In this document: piece after piece, positions 11,559 through 23,343 of the stretch
Layout: every line of letters starts with the position of its first letter
Position numbering within the stretch: position 1 is the first letter of the stretch
From: Akanthomyces muscarius
Lineage: Eukaryota; Ascomycota; Sordariomycetes; Hypocreales; Cordycipitaceae
Direction of reading: 5' to 3'
Assembly (NCBI RefSeq): GCF_028009165.1
Contig: NC_079243.1
Location: 4,588,001 to 4,652,000, forward strand
DNA length: 64,000 nt
Notes under the pieces: model-generated
Seen by the model: the letters and a program-made list of their open reading frames with translations, nothing else
Told to the model about the DNA's origin: nothing
The model's database searches: none
Position numbers and translations under genes: made by a program

Positions 11559-13815
11559 TTAGTTAGATCTGACCGCTACGAGATGGTCCTCGAGTAGTGC
11601 CGCAGCATTGCCGATTTTCTCAGTCAACACACCCGCCCATTTCTAGAAGAGAGCGGAATAGTCAGTACGATGAGAAGAATGAGGGCTTCATTGTACTTAC
11701 CTTGGCATTCTCCCAATCCCCTGTTCTTAGAGACTTGTCAAGACCAGGCATCGGGAACGCGACATTGTGCCAGGCCGCCGGCGCGAAGAGGACGTGGTGA
11801 AGGCTGTTGTACCCATCCATGCCGCCTTCATAGTAGAACTCACGCTCCAAGGCAATGTAACCCTTGTTGACTTCCCGTACAGCCTCTGTGCGTTTGGCGA
11901 TGCAGCTCGTCGAGCACTGTGCAGAGTCTGATCTTAGAGTCTCGGCGTGGCTGTCAAAGAGTTCAGTAGCTCGCGCAAATCTTGACACCACCGCATCTAG
12001 CTCGGAAAGGTCAACCATGGGAGAACACTTCTCAAGTCTGCACATCAGATCCAACCACATCCGCATGGCCTTGGCGTAATCCTGGGCGCTCATGTTGATG
12101 ACGGGGGATTCAATCATTGACGCGGCAATGAGGTTCATCAGCTTGGCGCTGGCGACGTGATGCTTCCAACCAGGGTCACCAAACCTTTCCATCCACTCAT
12201 AGCTGTCGAAGCCAGTATGATACGGAAACACGGGATCGCCCACGCCCGGGGAAAAGCCGAAGTCTACCGTCGCAACGCAGGGAAGGCCCTGGAAGCGAAC
12301 AGCATCGCCACCACCAGCTGGGTCGATGGAGCCACCCCAGACGTCCAGGATGGACTTGTTCGGCACTGTTGGAGATTCTATATGGGCGGTTGCGTTCAAT
12401 ACAGCCCTGTGCAGGAGAGGGCTCGCCTTGGCGTGGAACTTCGGACCGGATCCGGTGACGACGAAGTTCAGATACGCAACGGCGGTAGTTTTGAGCCATT
12501 CGAGATGATCCTCGATCCATAGCAGCGAGCCAATCTGAGCATACTCTTCGCCTTCAAAACTGGCAAAAACAATCGTCCTCAAAGGACGCCATCCTTGTTG
12601 ATATGCCTTTCCGTAGCTGCGAACGACCTCGTTGAGGGCGGCGCAGCCGCTGACAGGGTCGCCAGCTCCAGGACCCCACGCGTCTCGGTGGGTGCCAATG
12701 AGGACGACTTCGTCTGTAATCTGACCAGGAATTGTGCCAATGACACTGTGGCTTTTCGAGGGTACGATGGGAGCGTTGTTCAACAGGTTTATGGTGATTT
12801 CCTCAGGGGAAGGACCAATGTGGTAGCCAACACCGCGGACGTAGAGTGCACCACCGAGCCAGCGTCCGCCAATCTTCCTGGCTGAAGGACCAATGCCGTT
12901 CAGCACCTTGATAAGTTCAACAGCATCGATGGCGGACACGGGAATGCAGGGAATCTTGGGAAGCAAACCCTCGTGATAGTCCTCTGAGTTACCAAAACCG
13001 CCTCGCTCAATTGCAGTTAGCGGACGGCCGATACCGCCGGGAAAGGGCCGGTAGCCGTTCGCCTCGGTGATCGTGCCATCATTCTGCGGATCAGTATACA
13101 GAATAACGCCGATTAGGCCTGCTTTCTCTGCATTGCTGATTTGAATGCCGCGGAAGATCTCCAGTCCATTGGCGCGGAGCGTTGGCGACGCGTTGCCGAG
13201 CTTCAGGATGCCAATTTTGCCCGCGACACTGATATTAGCGCGCGCGATCTCGTCGAAGTCTTCCTGGCTGCCAAAATTACAGTAGACAAAGCCAGCAGTA
13301 ATATTTGCGTTGGGAGAGAAGCCAAAGTACGCAGGCGCAAAGGTGGCGTTGGTATTGTCCATCAGCGGCGCCTCGTAGAGCACCTTGCCGCCCTGCAGAA
13401 GAGCTACGCGCTGCTTTTCGGCTCGCGGAGCGGGTAGATCAGCGTCATACGACGCAATTGTAACATCGGGGATCCCGAACTCTTTCCACTTTGACTCTGT
13501 CCACTTGGCCTGCCCCCAACCCTCTCCCGCGAGATGGCTAGTGTTTGTGTAGTAAGCGCTCCATTCGCGGATTCGCTCGGGCGATGGAACGGACTGGAGT
13601 GCTTGATGTAGATCAAAATTCGACAAATGTGCGACTTTGCCGGACGATTGTAGGGGAAGGTATCCAGGTAGGTGGGTGAAGAAGAGAACTGTACAAAGAA
13701 GAAGAAGGAATCCCTTCAGCCAAGTACTGACGCTCCTCTGGGGACGAGGGCTTGGTAAAGGCAGACCAAATTCAGAGGCCTCTTTGCTGGTCTGAACGAG
13801 GAGAGGACGACTCAT
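11559..13815 (-). CDS. M28-family peptidase, glutamate carboxypeptidase II / transferrin-receptor-like
   Basis: Two exons, 13815-11701 and 11642-11559 (58-bp intron, phase 0); 732 aa. A basic N-terminus is followed by one hydrophobic helix (about 34-50), so it is a type II membrane protein with a luminal or extracellular catalytic part. A PA domain lies before the M28 core. Zinc-ligand motifs line up by eye with human GCPII: HRDAW (His376), GPGAGDP (Asp386), FEGEEYA (Glu423 as base, Glu424 as ligand) and KHHVASA (His552 or His553). The position matching the fourth-block ligand Asp453 of GCPII is Lys463 (motif FHAKASPLL), so one metal site may be altered. The C-terminal dimerisation domain is present. 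It is divergent from the TauD gene across a 636-bp gap. The true substrate, possibly a peptide or acylated amino acid, cannot be told from sequence. Confidence 0.88.
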
Positions 13816-14451
13816 AGTGACTTAACCAAAGCGATTGGTGTCTGAGCCGGAGTGATGAAAATCTCAAGATTTTGCCCTGGGCCGGTTCGGGGGAGCGACG
13901 GTCGGAGCACGTCCAGTCGAATGCCGTGCCACTCCAAAGCTCTCGAGACGGAAAATGTCGGCATAAGATGATCCTAAATCGGAGGTGAATAAATTACTCT
14001 CAGGCCCCCCCAGCACCTGCGATGATGTATGCATGTTTCGTGGCACAACAAAAGCAGTGACATCAAAGTGACTTGGCGGTACTCGGGGCGTGTAGCTGAA
14101 AAGAGTAGAAGGGTGTGTGCAAGTACGGCCACTCCCCCAAGCTTCGCCCCGCTGCCGCACACCCATGCCCAAAGAAGTATTGACATGAGACATGGATGCT
14201 GCTTTGTAAAATGCACGTCTTAATAAGATTCAATATAGAAAGCGACGGCGGCCAGGAGGAGCCGATGACAGCGTGGTGCTGCACAGCAGCAAATACTGGT
14301 ATACGTTTCTCATGGGCTGACCGAGGTTCATATACACGTCATAAGCAAGGTATTAACTGGTCGCCGAAGGAACAAACGTGGAGCTGGGCTAACTATCATT
14401 AACAAAAGGTGCCAATACCTTCTAGACTATCGCAGTGTATGCTTTGTGACC
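13816..14451. promoter_or_regulatory. Divergent intergenic region between M28 peptidase and TauD-like gene
   Basis: 636 bp separate the two start codons, which point away from each other, so this stretch must hold both promoters. No clear TATA box or repeated operator was picked out by eye. Confidence 0.5.
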
Positions 14452-15444
14452 ATGAAGGTTGCTAATGCGTTTCCACGAGTATACCGAGCTACCGCCTGTC
14501 TTCCTGCCAAGCGATTCTACCCCTTCCAAGCCAAGCGCTTCCAACATGCCTCATTCGCAACACTTTCAAAGGTCAATGGACCGCAGGAAGTGTCACCGGC
14601 GACTCAATTCCAAGTTACGGACCCATTGAGGGCCACGGAACCCACGTTCGTGGCTAATGTGCACCAAGCGCTGGAGCGCAGTGGCATGGCCACAATCAAG
14701 CTCGCCTTTGCAGATCCAAGCAGCAGCTTTCTGGAACGACTCGTCTGCAGCTTCAACAAGAACCACGGCCACCAGCTGCCGATTACGCACAGCGCCTCGC
14801 AAGGCTGGTTTTGGGACGTCCGCCCGAGCGATGGCACGCGCATCCCGCTGCAGACGGCCAACCACCGCGCGCGCTCCGAGACCATGGCCGACTTCCCCTG
14901 GCACACCGACTGCAGCTACGAGGGCTCGCCGCCGCGCTACTTTGGCCTCCACGTGCTGCAGCACGACCGCTTCGGCGGCGGCACGCTCTCGGCCATGAAC
15001 ATTGAGAGGCTGGGCGTGGCGCTGTCGCCCGCGGCCCGGCAGGCGCTGCGCCGCGAGGACTTTCTGATCACCATCCCGCCAGAGTTCATCAAGGACCCGG
15101 CGCGGACCAGCATCAGGGGCAACGTCATGGCATCGGCGGAGAAGGCAACGAGCGGCGCCGCAGGAAGCACCAGCATGATGCGATATCGCCGCGATTTGCT
15201 TGAGCCGTTGACGGCCGGTGCGGCCGGTGCCTTGCGCGAGCTCGACGTCCTGCTGAAGGGTTCCTCGGCTGGCGAGAGCGTAGCGGCCGCGTCTACGCTT
15301 CACCTGACGGCAAAGGATTGTCCTGCGGGTACGATTATCTTGATGGATAATAGACGCTGGCTGCATGCGCGGAATGACATCAAAGATCCCGAGCGTCATC
15401 TGCGTCGTATACGCTGGGACGCAATTCCATTTCCGCGAGAGTAG
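14452..15444 (+). CDS. TauD/TfdA-like 2-oxoglutarate/Fe(II)-dependent dioxygenase
   Basis: Single exon, 330 aa, starting at the ATG at 14452. The iron-binding facial triad is visible: HTD in FPWHTDCSYEG (about 150-160) and a distal His in RWLHARND. Downstream, RHLRRIRWD supplies the Arg expected to bind 2-oxoglutarate. The N-terminal 40 residues are basic, aromatic and Ser/Thr-rich, which could be a mitochondrial presequence. Members of this family hydroxylate or desaturate small molecules such as taurine, gamma-butyrobetaine and many secondary metabolites. The substrate is unknown here. It lies between the peptidase and an MFS exporter, consistent with an accessory metabolic role. Confidence 0.82.
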   Translation: MKVANAFPRVYRATACLPAKRFYPFQAKRFQHASFATLSKVNGPQEVSPATQFQVTDPLRATEPTFVANVHQALERSGMATIKLAFADPSSSFLERLVCSFNKNHGHQLPITHSASQGWFWDVRPSDGTRIPLQTANHRARSETMADFPWHTDCSYEGSPPRYFGLHVLQHDRFGGGTLSAMNIERLGVALSPAARQALRREDFLITIPPEFIKDPARTSIRGNVMASAEKATSGAAGSTSMMRYRRDLLEPLTAGAAGALRELDVLLKGSSAGESVAAASTLHLTAKDCPAGTIILMDNRRWLHARNDIKDPERHLRRIRWDAIPFPRE

Positions 15445-16161
15445 TGCCACAAAGTGCCTCTCATGTTATTTAGTTGGCTATTTTTTTCGCAGTATAATCT
15501 CTTCACAGTATTAGAGCGGCCCCGCAAAAGAATTCATTGTTCCCTGCCCGATGAAAATCGGATGTTTTAATGGCCCTGCGCTTCGTCCACAATGCTAGTT
15601 GACATGCTAAACGAATGAAGCTGCTGTAAAAGCGACGTATTTATGTACATATGAGTTTATGCTAAGATCATACGCTACGCGGCGGTTCCCTCCTATAGAA
15701 TAAATGATTGTCATGGTACTAAAATATTTACAAAGACTTTTCTTTTATATGATATCGTAGTGAAAGTGACTAGTCGCTTCGTGTCTGGTACGTACCACGT
15801 CAGAGTAACATGGTGCCCGCTGCTAAATAGAGACTAGACCCGAAGATCTAAATACACACCCCAGTCCAACAAACACATTGTGCTCGCAAGCACAGCTACC
15901 TGAGCACCAGGGTGCAGTCCAAATTCGCCAGCCCTCAGCCTCTCAGATTCCAGGACAAGGCGATACCGGTGCATGGGCACAGAGGACTGAGCGGCTGCCG
16001 ATACTCCGGCCAGCCATGTCTCCTTTTGCCATTTGCAGGCTGCCGGGCAGCAGTAAGCAATTAAGTTATACCTGAAAACCCAAAGGGCCGGATATGCAGC
16101 CTGCAGGCCACTTTTGAGAGAAAAGCCCAGCAAGCAAGCACAAGTTCAAGAGCTTGGCACC
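15445..16161. other. Intergenic, promoter side of the DHA2-type MFS gene
   Basis: 717 bp with no supported gene. It holds the 3' flank of the dioxygenase gene and the promoter of the transporter. Confidence 0.5.
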
Positions 16162-17943
16162 ATGGACGAGACCACCCCTCTGCTGCTGCGGAACCAGTCG
16201 CACGCGCTGTCGCGGCGGCGGCTCCTCGCCGTCTTCCCAGCGCTGGCGCTCATCCAGTTCATCTCGTTCCTGGACCAGACGGCCGTGTCGACGAGCCTGC
16301 CGGCCATTGCCTCTGCGCTCGACACCGGCTCGTCCATCTCGCTCGTCGGCGCGAGCTTCCTCATCACGAGCACCGGCATCCAGCTCATCAACGGGCGGCT
16401 GTCGGACATTTTCGGGCGGAAAGCCGCGCTCGTGACGGCGCTGAGCATCATGGGCGCGGGCAACCTCTGGAGCGGCTTCTGCGCCTCGCCGCTGCAGCTC
16501 TTCGTCTCGCGCGCGGCGACGGGCTTTGGCGCGGGCGCGATCAACGCCCTCGTGCAGATTGCCATTGCGGACATTACCACGCTGGAGCAGCGCGGGTACT
16601 ACTTTGGCATGGTGGGCATGGCCGTGGCGTTTGGCAACGGCCTGGGGCCGGTGGTCGGCGGCGTCTTGACGCAGACGTTTGGCTGGCGCTGGGCGTTTTG
16701 GTTCGTCTGCCCGCTGTGCCTCGTTGCGATTGGGTATCTGGCATCGGTGTGGCCGTCTCTACAGAGAAGTCCAGACGATGCCAAGATTCAGAGCAGGTTA
16801 AAGTTGATTGACTGGCCAGGTGCAGTGGTCAGCCTGGCGGGCATTTCGTTGATACTTGTGAGTACCACGGCAATTACCACTAACTAAAACGCTAATTTTG
16901 ACGACGAAAAAGATCCCCATCTCGCTGGGCGGCTCAAGATTGCCTTGGAACTCACCAGTCACTATAGGCATGCTGTGTTCCGGCGTCGCCCTTCTCGGCA
17001 TCTTCCTGATAATCGAATGGCGCTTCGCCAAGCTCCCTCTACTGCCGGCGCAACTATTTCGATACGGACGCTCAACGAACATTTTAATTGGTACCAACCT
17101 CATTATCGGATGGATTTACTGGGGCAATTTGTTTTTGATGCCTCTATATTTGCAGAACGTCCAAGGTGCTAGTCCCGCTCGTGCTGGAACCTTGATGTTG
17201 CCTATGGTCGTGGCCCATGGGCTTACATCGGCTCTGACTGGCATCATTATATCAGCTACTGGTCACTACAAGCCAGTCATTGTCTTTGGGTCATTTTGCT
17301 GGGTATTTGCCGCTGTTGGAAAGCTATCCTTCACCCAGACATCGGAAGTTTGGAAGGTAGCGGTCGTTGGTGTCTTGGACGGAGTCGGGGTCGGCTGTTC
17401 TCTCCAGCCTGGTGAGTGCCACTGGCCGTTTTTTCGGTCGCACAACTATTCATCGCAATCTGCTAATTCTGTATCTCAATTCAGTCCTTGTTGGACTGCT
17501 CGCAGGTTCTGACACCGAAAATCGGGCGGTTCTGACAGGTCTTCGAAATTTTGTTCGCGATTTGGGCGGTGCCAGCGGCACTACAGGTAGGTAACTCCTC
17601 GCATGTCCAAGGCCGAGAGAACCCACCGTGTTTCACGTCCGCTAAACTGAACTCTCTAGTTTCTGGAACGATTTTAAGCAATTTGCTGTTCACACAGCTA
17701 CGACACCGATATAGCGCAGAACTGATCGCCAAGCTGACATCTTCTACTTTTGCGTTGAAAGACCTGGGCTTAACCGAGTCGGAGAGACACATGATCTCGG
17801 GAGCGTACATGAACAGTCTGAGTGTGATATATGTCACGTTTGCAGCGCTTGCTGCGATCCATCTATGCCTCTGTTTGTGTATTGAAGACTACGGCTTGAA
17901 GCAAAAGCAGAAGCAGAGAGTTGCGGTGCAGTCGGTTCATTGA
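16162..17943 (+). CDS. MFS transporter, DHA2 (14-TM) drug/toxin efflux family
   Basis: Four exons, 16162-16857, 16913-17411, 17485-17586 and 17660-17943; 526 aa. Introns of 55, 73 and 73 bp all keep frame. The N-terminus carries the short acidic MDETTPLL lead typical of fungal DHA2 proteins. The loop 2-3 motif A is NGRLSDIFGRK, and the antiporter-type motif C region reads GNGLGPVVGG. The protein has about 14 hydrophobic segments. Joining exons 1 and 2 restores the conserved IPISLGGSRLPWNSP segment. Such proteins are proton-driven exporters in the plasma membrane and are common in metabolite clusters, where they provide export and self-protection. Substrate unknown. Confidence 0.9.
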
Positions 17944-18264
17944 GCATCCTAGATGTAGAACATGTATAATGTAATTATAGAAGGGCAAGCAGAAAAAAGA
18001 ATAGAATCTACGTGTTTCCTGTGTTGACTGGAAATGCGCGTCTGCACGCTGATCATCAGTGGTCGCACGTGACGCTACGTGAGCACAGTGTCGTAGGATG
18101 AGGCTGGGGTTACGCAGTGTATTTGTGTCCTTGCAACCACCGCCATCTTCCCCGCATTCCATTGGCCAGACTGCAAGAGCTCGATTTCTTCATTCTACAA
18201 CACAGGATAACCTTTACAAGCACTCCAGGCACCAAATATCACCGAGGACAAACCTGCCGTGACC
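17944..18264. other. Intergenic between MFS and methyltransferase
   Basis: 321 bp between two genes in the same orientation; nothing further recognised. Confidence 0.5.
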
Positions 18265-19242
18265 ATGCCGCGACCGCAGCCTACTCGTCTGAACAGCCTC
18301 TTCGCGCCGCTGATGCTACTTTGGCCCGCCATCTCGAGTATGCGAACGTGGGGGGGTGTCGCGGCGTTCTCTTGATTCCTCAAGCTAACAGCCACAATAT
18401 AGTTCATTGGGCCGCCTTCAAGGAAGCTTTTCGCACGCGTGGATTCGCAGCTATCTGGAATCCGACCCAGCAGCTCGACTTGGGTGTCGCCAACCTCTTG
18501 ATCGAAACTTGTGAGCTTCCCGCCCTACTGCGCGTCTCGCACAAGCAACGCCTCCTTTTTACTGATTCTGACGTCATCTAGCGGAGGGCTTCATCGAGTA
18601 CGAAAGCACAACTGTTGTCCCATCACTTGTCAAGCAGTCCAAGGGCAAGATTCTCGAGCTCGGCCCTGGCCCGGGCAACCAAATCCACCGATTTGACCCT
18701 GAGCTTGTTGAATTCATTCACGCCATTGACCCGAACCCCCACTTCAAGGATGACATTGCCAAGAAGCTGCAAAACAGCGAACTCGAGTCCCGCTACAAGT
18801 TTCTCGCCTGCGCTGTCGAGGACAGCGACACTCTGCGGGCAGAGGGGGTGACAGAGGGCAGCATGGACACCATCCTGAGCATTCAGGTGATGTGCGCTGT
18901 CAATGATCCTCGCCCCATCATGAAAGAAATCTGGAAACTACTGAAACCTGGTGGCCAATTCATTTTTTGGGAGCATGGCAAGAGCAAGGACACCGTCACC
19001 TCCATCGCACAGAGTATGTCTACGTCTCGCCACGACAATTTCCTGTGCAATATAGAAGCTAATCAACAACAGCGCTGTGGAATCCTGCATGGAGCACCTT
19101 TGTGGGCTGCCATGTCAACAGAGACATTCGGGGCGCCATTCTGGCCGCAGGAGAGTGGGAGGGCCTTGAGAACATTGAGGAGACGGATGATCACCTCACG
19201 TTTCTGCCCAGAGTTTGGGGCGTCTTGGTGAAGAAAGCTTAG
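18265..19242 (+). CDS. Class I SAM-dependent methyltransferase (Methyltransf_11 type)
   Basis: Four exons, 18265-18355, 18403-18510, 18582-19013 and 19073-19242; 266 aa. The first intron is only 47 bp but has a GCTAAC branch site, and its phase fits. SAM-binding motif I is ILELGPGPGN (about 90-99). An acidic residue follows in HAIDPNPH, and a post-motif segment reads LLKPGGQFIFWEHGKS. A hydrophobic N-terminal segment (about 10-25) suggests membrane association, as seen in relatives. It probably O- or N-methylates a small molecule; the substrate cannot be read from sequence. It lies directly downstream of an MFS exporter on the same strand. The exon 1 model is the least certain part. Confidence 0.8.
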
Positions 19243-20367
19243 GGAGATGATGACCAGTACAGTTTAGTGCAGAAGTAGTGGAATCGCAGTGTGCGGAATC
19301 AAGTTTATCTTCTCGGAATTTTTTTTTCTTTTTTTGTTCAGTGTCATGGATGCGCCGACCACAGAGGGAACTAGTCATTTGACGTGTACTGTCCTGCATG
19401 GCTCGCAGATGCAGATCAAGCTCGCCCATGTTCTTCAGGGGATGTGAGACTGGGCCATTACTACTCGGCCTTCACGACAATGGGTTCTCGAGCGGTGTGG
19501 TGATCTCGCCCATGTTCTTCCTTTTTCTTGGGACCACACGGCCTCCGTCATCCAAGGAACGGAACGACTACGCAACTACGCAGCGTGAAAACTCTTCTCC
19601 CAATCAGCCCCAGCGGCGGGATTTGGCCGCGATACGCCACCGGGTCGTCATAGAGACAAAATAATCGTACCAATCGCATGCCTGGGAATGACCGAGTGCA
19701 CGCATATATAAAAAGCAAAGAGATGCCGAGGAGAAACATTGCTGCGGGTCGCCTAGAGCCTAGACAGAGCTGAAGACCGGGGATCGATGGAGTACGACAG
19801 TGGCTTGACGTAACGTCTGCTATCCATTGGGAGCATGGGAGTGCAGTTGGGCTATTCGCGTTGGGGGTGAACATGGGCAGAGTGGAAAGCCCACGGGCGT
19901 GTACGTCGCCGATCAGCATCCGGCGTCGACTGTGTGCGCTGGCGGACATGGGCGGCCTGTCGGACGTTGTCGCGATGCAGCTTTGGCAGGCAAGTCCGTC
20001 ACTGCGTCCGCCTCTTCATGCATGTCTCAAATCCCGACCTTGTTCTGCCACGCCAAACTATCTACCCAAGGAGAGCTAGGGCGTGCGCCGAGTTAGCCCC
20101 CAACCCGGGCTCACTACGGGGCCAGGCCGATTTTTTTGGTTTTTGGAACCAGCTGAGGAGCCGCACTAGCAGGGGGATAAGTTGAGACGGCGCGAAGGCT
20201 TTTGTGGCATCTACGCCCAATCTGTATATGATGTGTGGTTTGGCGCGAGCTGAATGTGCGCAGGCCCGCAGAGCCGGGGGGGCGCGCCGTGCGGAGATTG
20301 ACAACGAACGAAACAAGGCGCGACTGGTCGGGGACTGTCCGTTCTTGGTGAAGGCGATCTACCAGTG
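19243..20367. other. Intergenic, no supported gene
   Basis: Small open frames occur on both strands, the longest 133 codons, without domains or splice support. A short T-rich run lies near 19320-19336. Confidence 0.45.
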
Positions 20368-20525
20368 CCCATCAGACCCAGTAGCGTGGGACATGCAACT
20401 ACTGGTTAGTCAATGGAAAGAAGTAGGTGTGACAGGGGGCCTTCACCGGTACCCATCAGACCCAGTAGCGTGGGACATGCAACTACTGGTTAGTTAGTGG
20501 AAAGAAATAGGCGTGACAGGGGAGA
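20368..20525. repeat. 84-bp direct tandem duplication
   Basis: The block starting CCCATCAGACCCAGTAGCG at 20368 recurs at 20452, a period of 84 bp. The second copy is about 74 bp long. Over the shared part the copies differ at only a handful of positions, all transitions. It is non-coding as far as can be seen. Confidence 0.85.
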
Positions 20526-21731
20526 GCGCGATCTAGAAAGTGTCTGAGCGCGGGCCGCGACGGAACAATGCTACCGTTGATTAATATCCAATCCTAGCTA
20601 GCTATAGCGAGATGCTAGCCAGCCAGCCACCGGTAGGGCCCTTGTTAGTGATGGAGGGGGGTGTGCGTGTGTTCTTGTTGGCTTCCACATGGCTTGTCTG
20701 GCATTTGTGGTGTCCCTGTCGCCGCTTAAAGCAGCGACATATTCGGATACGGCTTTTCTCGACCAATTTGATGCCTAACTGGGACGAAAACGTCCAGGCA
20801 TCTCGCGTACTTTGTTCCGGCAGTTGATGTTGGATTGCACGGCATTCGGCGACGAACGGTTCGCCAAAATGGCCGGCTCGGTCCCGACTTTCATTCAAGC
20901 TACCCTATACTTGCTCTAAACCGTAGTTCAATGTCATGCACAGGACCATGAGGGACCTGGAGAGTATAGAAATGCCATCTGGACATTTGATATTCTGCAA
21001 GGCCATATTCCGTTCGTTTCTGCACAGTTGTCGGCCTGGTTAGGGCACGATATGTTGACTTGCAGCAATACACATCGGTAAATCCACGTGGCGTGTTTGC
21101 GAGCCATTGCGCAGCTCTTATCCTGCCCGACAAGTCACCGTGAACCGCTTGTAGTTTGACCGTGGCCAATTAGCACAAACTGCAGATTCCATTCGTGAAG
21201 ACCCATTTTCTACTTGTGCCATCTTTTAACCCCAACGCTCCGAGAAAACCGAAGCGCGACACTGGCTGCCATGCAAATGGCCTAGATGCGGCGCTTGCAA
21301 CTTCGGTCATGCGGTTCTCGGTGGGCTTTGCCAATAGATCAATAACATAGAACAAATACGAGTAGTATCGCGGAAAGATGATTGAAGAATGAACTTACAA
21401 ACGGGCACCGCATTGCCTGGGCTTCAGTGGGTAGGACCATCATTTTCCGTACGTAACTTGCGAGTCGAAGATTGCCAAAATGCTACGTACACATTACTGA
21501 GAGGCTGCGACGATACCGAGAGTATACAGAAGAATACATTGTCACTTAATGCCATGCGGGTGAGCCATGCATCGAATCCAAAGATATGTCTACTCGGTTC
21601 ACATGACGTGCAGAACTGGGAAAGATAGCTTACAGCAACGAGGGTAGCTGCACTAAACTTCCGAGAACGATTGGAAACGAATGTTACCATCTGTACCAGC
21701 AACCGCGGGAACCGATGCCAATCAACCAAGC
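20526..21731. other. Intergenic, no supported gene
   Basis: About 1.2 kb with only short, unsupported open frames. It is the 3' flank of the histidine phosphatase gene. Confidence 0.45.
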
Positions 21732-22417
21732 TTATTCAGAGTCGGCCGATGTATCCAGTCCAGGACAGTCCTCGGATGTCACCGTCACCTTTGCATAGGG
21801 ATATGGCAGAGTGTAAATGAGATCAAAGCGATCGTCTGTGGACTTCAGTTAAACATCGGCCCGTATCATCTCGTGGGATGAGTATACTCACCGGGATACT
21901 TGGGTACATCTTGGGCGCCGATATCCGCCGCAACAGTTGGCAGCCTGACATGTTCCCAGGCGATCAGTACATTGCCCGACCCCTTGTAGCTCAGAGCCTC
22001 CTTGGCGGCGCATGCCATGTCGTCGTACTCGCAGGCGTCTTGGATCGTCAGGCCAAGAGACTTCGCGAGAGGAAGGGTGGTGTTGTAGGGTCGCTCAGTG
22101 ACGGGATCTGTCACTGTTAGCACTTATTTTAGGGTCACTCTCTGACCGAAGCATCAAGTGGGCATACCGTTGCGATGGTATTTAGGTGTTATGATTTCCT
22201 GGATGTCGTAGTCGCTGTCTTTGCTAAAGAGCTTGACGAGGCACTTCTCGCGCTCCTTGCCTCGCTGGTCAATGATACCGTGCTTGTCCTTCTCAGCATG
22301 CCGTATCAAGAAGAAAGTCGGATGTGTGGCAGCGTTCGTGTCTGCGACCGGTGAAGCCACCGCCAGGCAGGCACCGGTGAGCGGCAACGTGACCGGAAAA
22401 AGAGTCGAAAACTTCAT
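21732..22417 (-). CDS. Secreted histidine-phosphatase-superfamily protein (phosphoglycerate-mutase-like fold)
   Basis: Three exons, 22417-22168, 22107-21892 and 21835-21732; 189 aa. The introns are 60 and 56 bp, each with a branch-like AAC shortly before the acceptor. The first 22 residues form a signal peptide (MKFSTLFPVTLPLTGACLA), so the protein enters the secretory route. The catalytic RHG-type motif reads LIRHAEK with the phospho-accepting His at 40, and the second conserved His lies in LIAWEHVRLP. The C-terminus (FDLIYTLPYPY, SEDCPGLD) matches a fungal subfamily of small secreted members. Those are annotated as phosphoglycerate-mutase-like, but the substrate is unknown. It is short compared with phytases and lacks their extra domain. 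Confidence 0.78.
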
Positions 22418-23343
22418 CTTAAGAGATTAGGTGCGACAGCTGCGCTAAAGGAATAGAGTGCGTTGACTTACAGCAGAAAGAAGAGCGGCTTCCCATGATA
22501 CTTATAACGCTTCTAGTGCATGCAACATCCCTGTTCAAGGTGGCCAAGCTGACCAAGTACAATCTCCTTCTGGGCATTGAACGACTTTGAAGAAGGTCAA
22601 AGTTGCCGTAAAGCCGCGATACCCCACGATTTAATCTACTGGCGACGTTTTGAGCCGTGGGAAATTCTGATACTCCCACTTTCAAGGGACACACTACTAA
22701 ATTTAGAGGGAAGCCTTATCCGCTCAAGACGTAGCGGCTCGCCTTTGCCTCTAAGCCACAATCACCTGCGCTAATTACTCATTTTTATTGAGTAAGAAAC
22801 AACAAGATGTGATAGATAAAAAAATGGGACTCGTCTAATTATTCGAGATAGTTTGGCAACAATGACAGAAGCTACTGTCCATGCAAAGAGCGCGGTTAGC
22901 CAGAGTCACTGGAGCCGCCCATTGTTGGCTGGATCAGTTGCACATTGCAGCCGAAGCTTTCCAACTTGGCTTCTATGTTCTGCAGATATAAGCGATTTGC
23001 TCATTTGACATTCTGGCCGTCAGAGTAGTGCGCCAGTGCCGGTAGACCCGAGATCGTCAACTAGGAAGACGGCTTATGTGGTGGTGGGGCTCCCAACTGC
23101 CTGTTTTGTCAATCAAGTCGGCAATTCTGGACGTTTGGGCAGTTGACCAATGCCGCTAGTTCCGAAGCTTTTAGCTAATAGATGGTCGCTTCGGTGCTGA
23201 ACCTAGCGTTTGCGTTGTTCTAGAACGCAAGCTTGAGCTTATAGAAACGGCGGCAGATAACTCGAGCGTTTCGCTCGTGACGCCACCTGACTGTTTCAAT
23301 TGCCTTATCACACCAAGCTACTAATATTTCTAGTTACATGCCG
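22418..23343. other. Intergenic, no supported gene
   Basis: Promoter of the histidine phosphatase gene and 3' flank of the SIMPL gene. No coherent open frame. Confidence 0.5.

Noticed and set aside
14593..15450. 285-codon minus-strand open frame opposite the TauD-like gene
   Set aside because: The plus strand carries the complete dioxygenase motifs. The minus frame is an Ala/Arg-rich shadow.
20062..20316. Short minus-strand open frame near the 84-bp duplication
   Set aside because: No domain, no splice partner, and the composition is no different from surrounding non-coding DNA.
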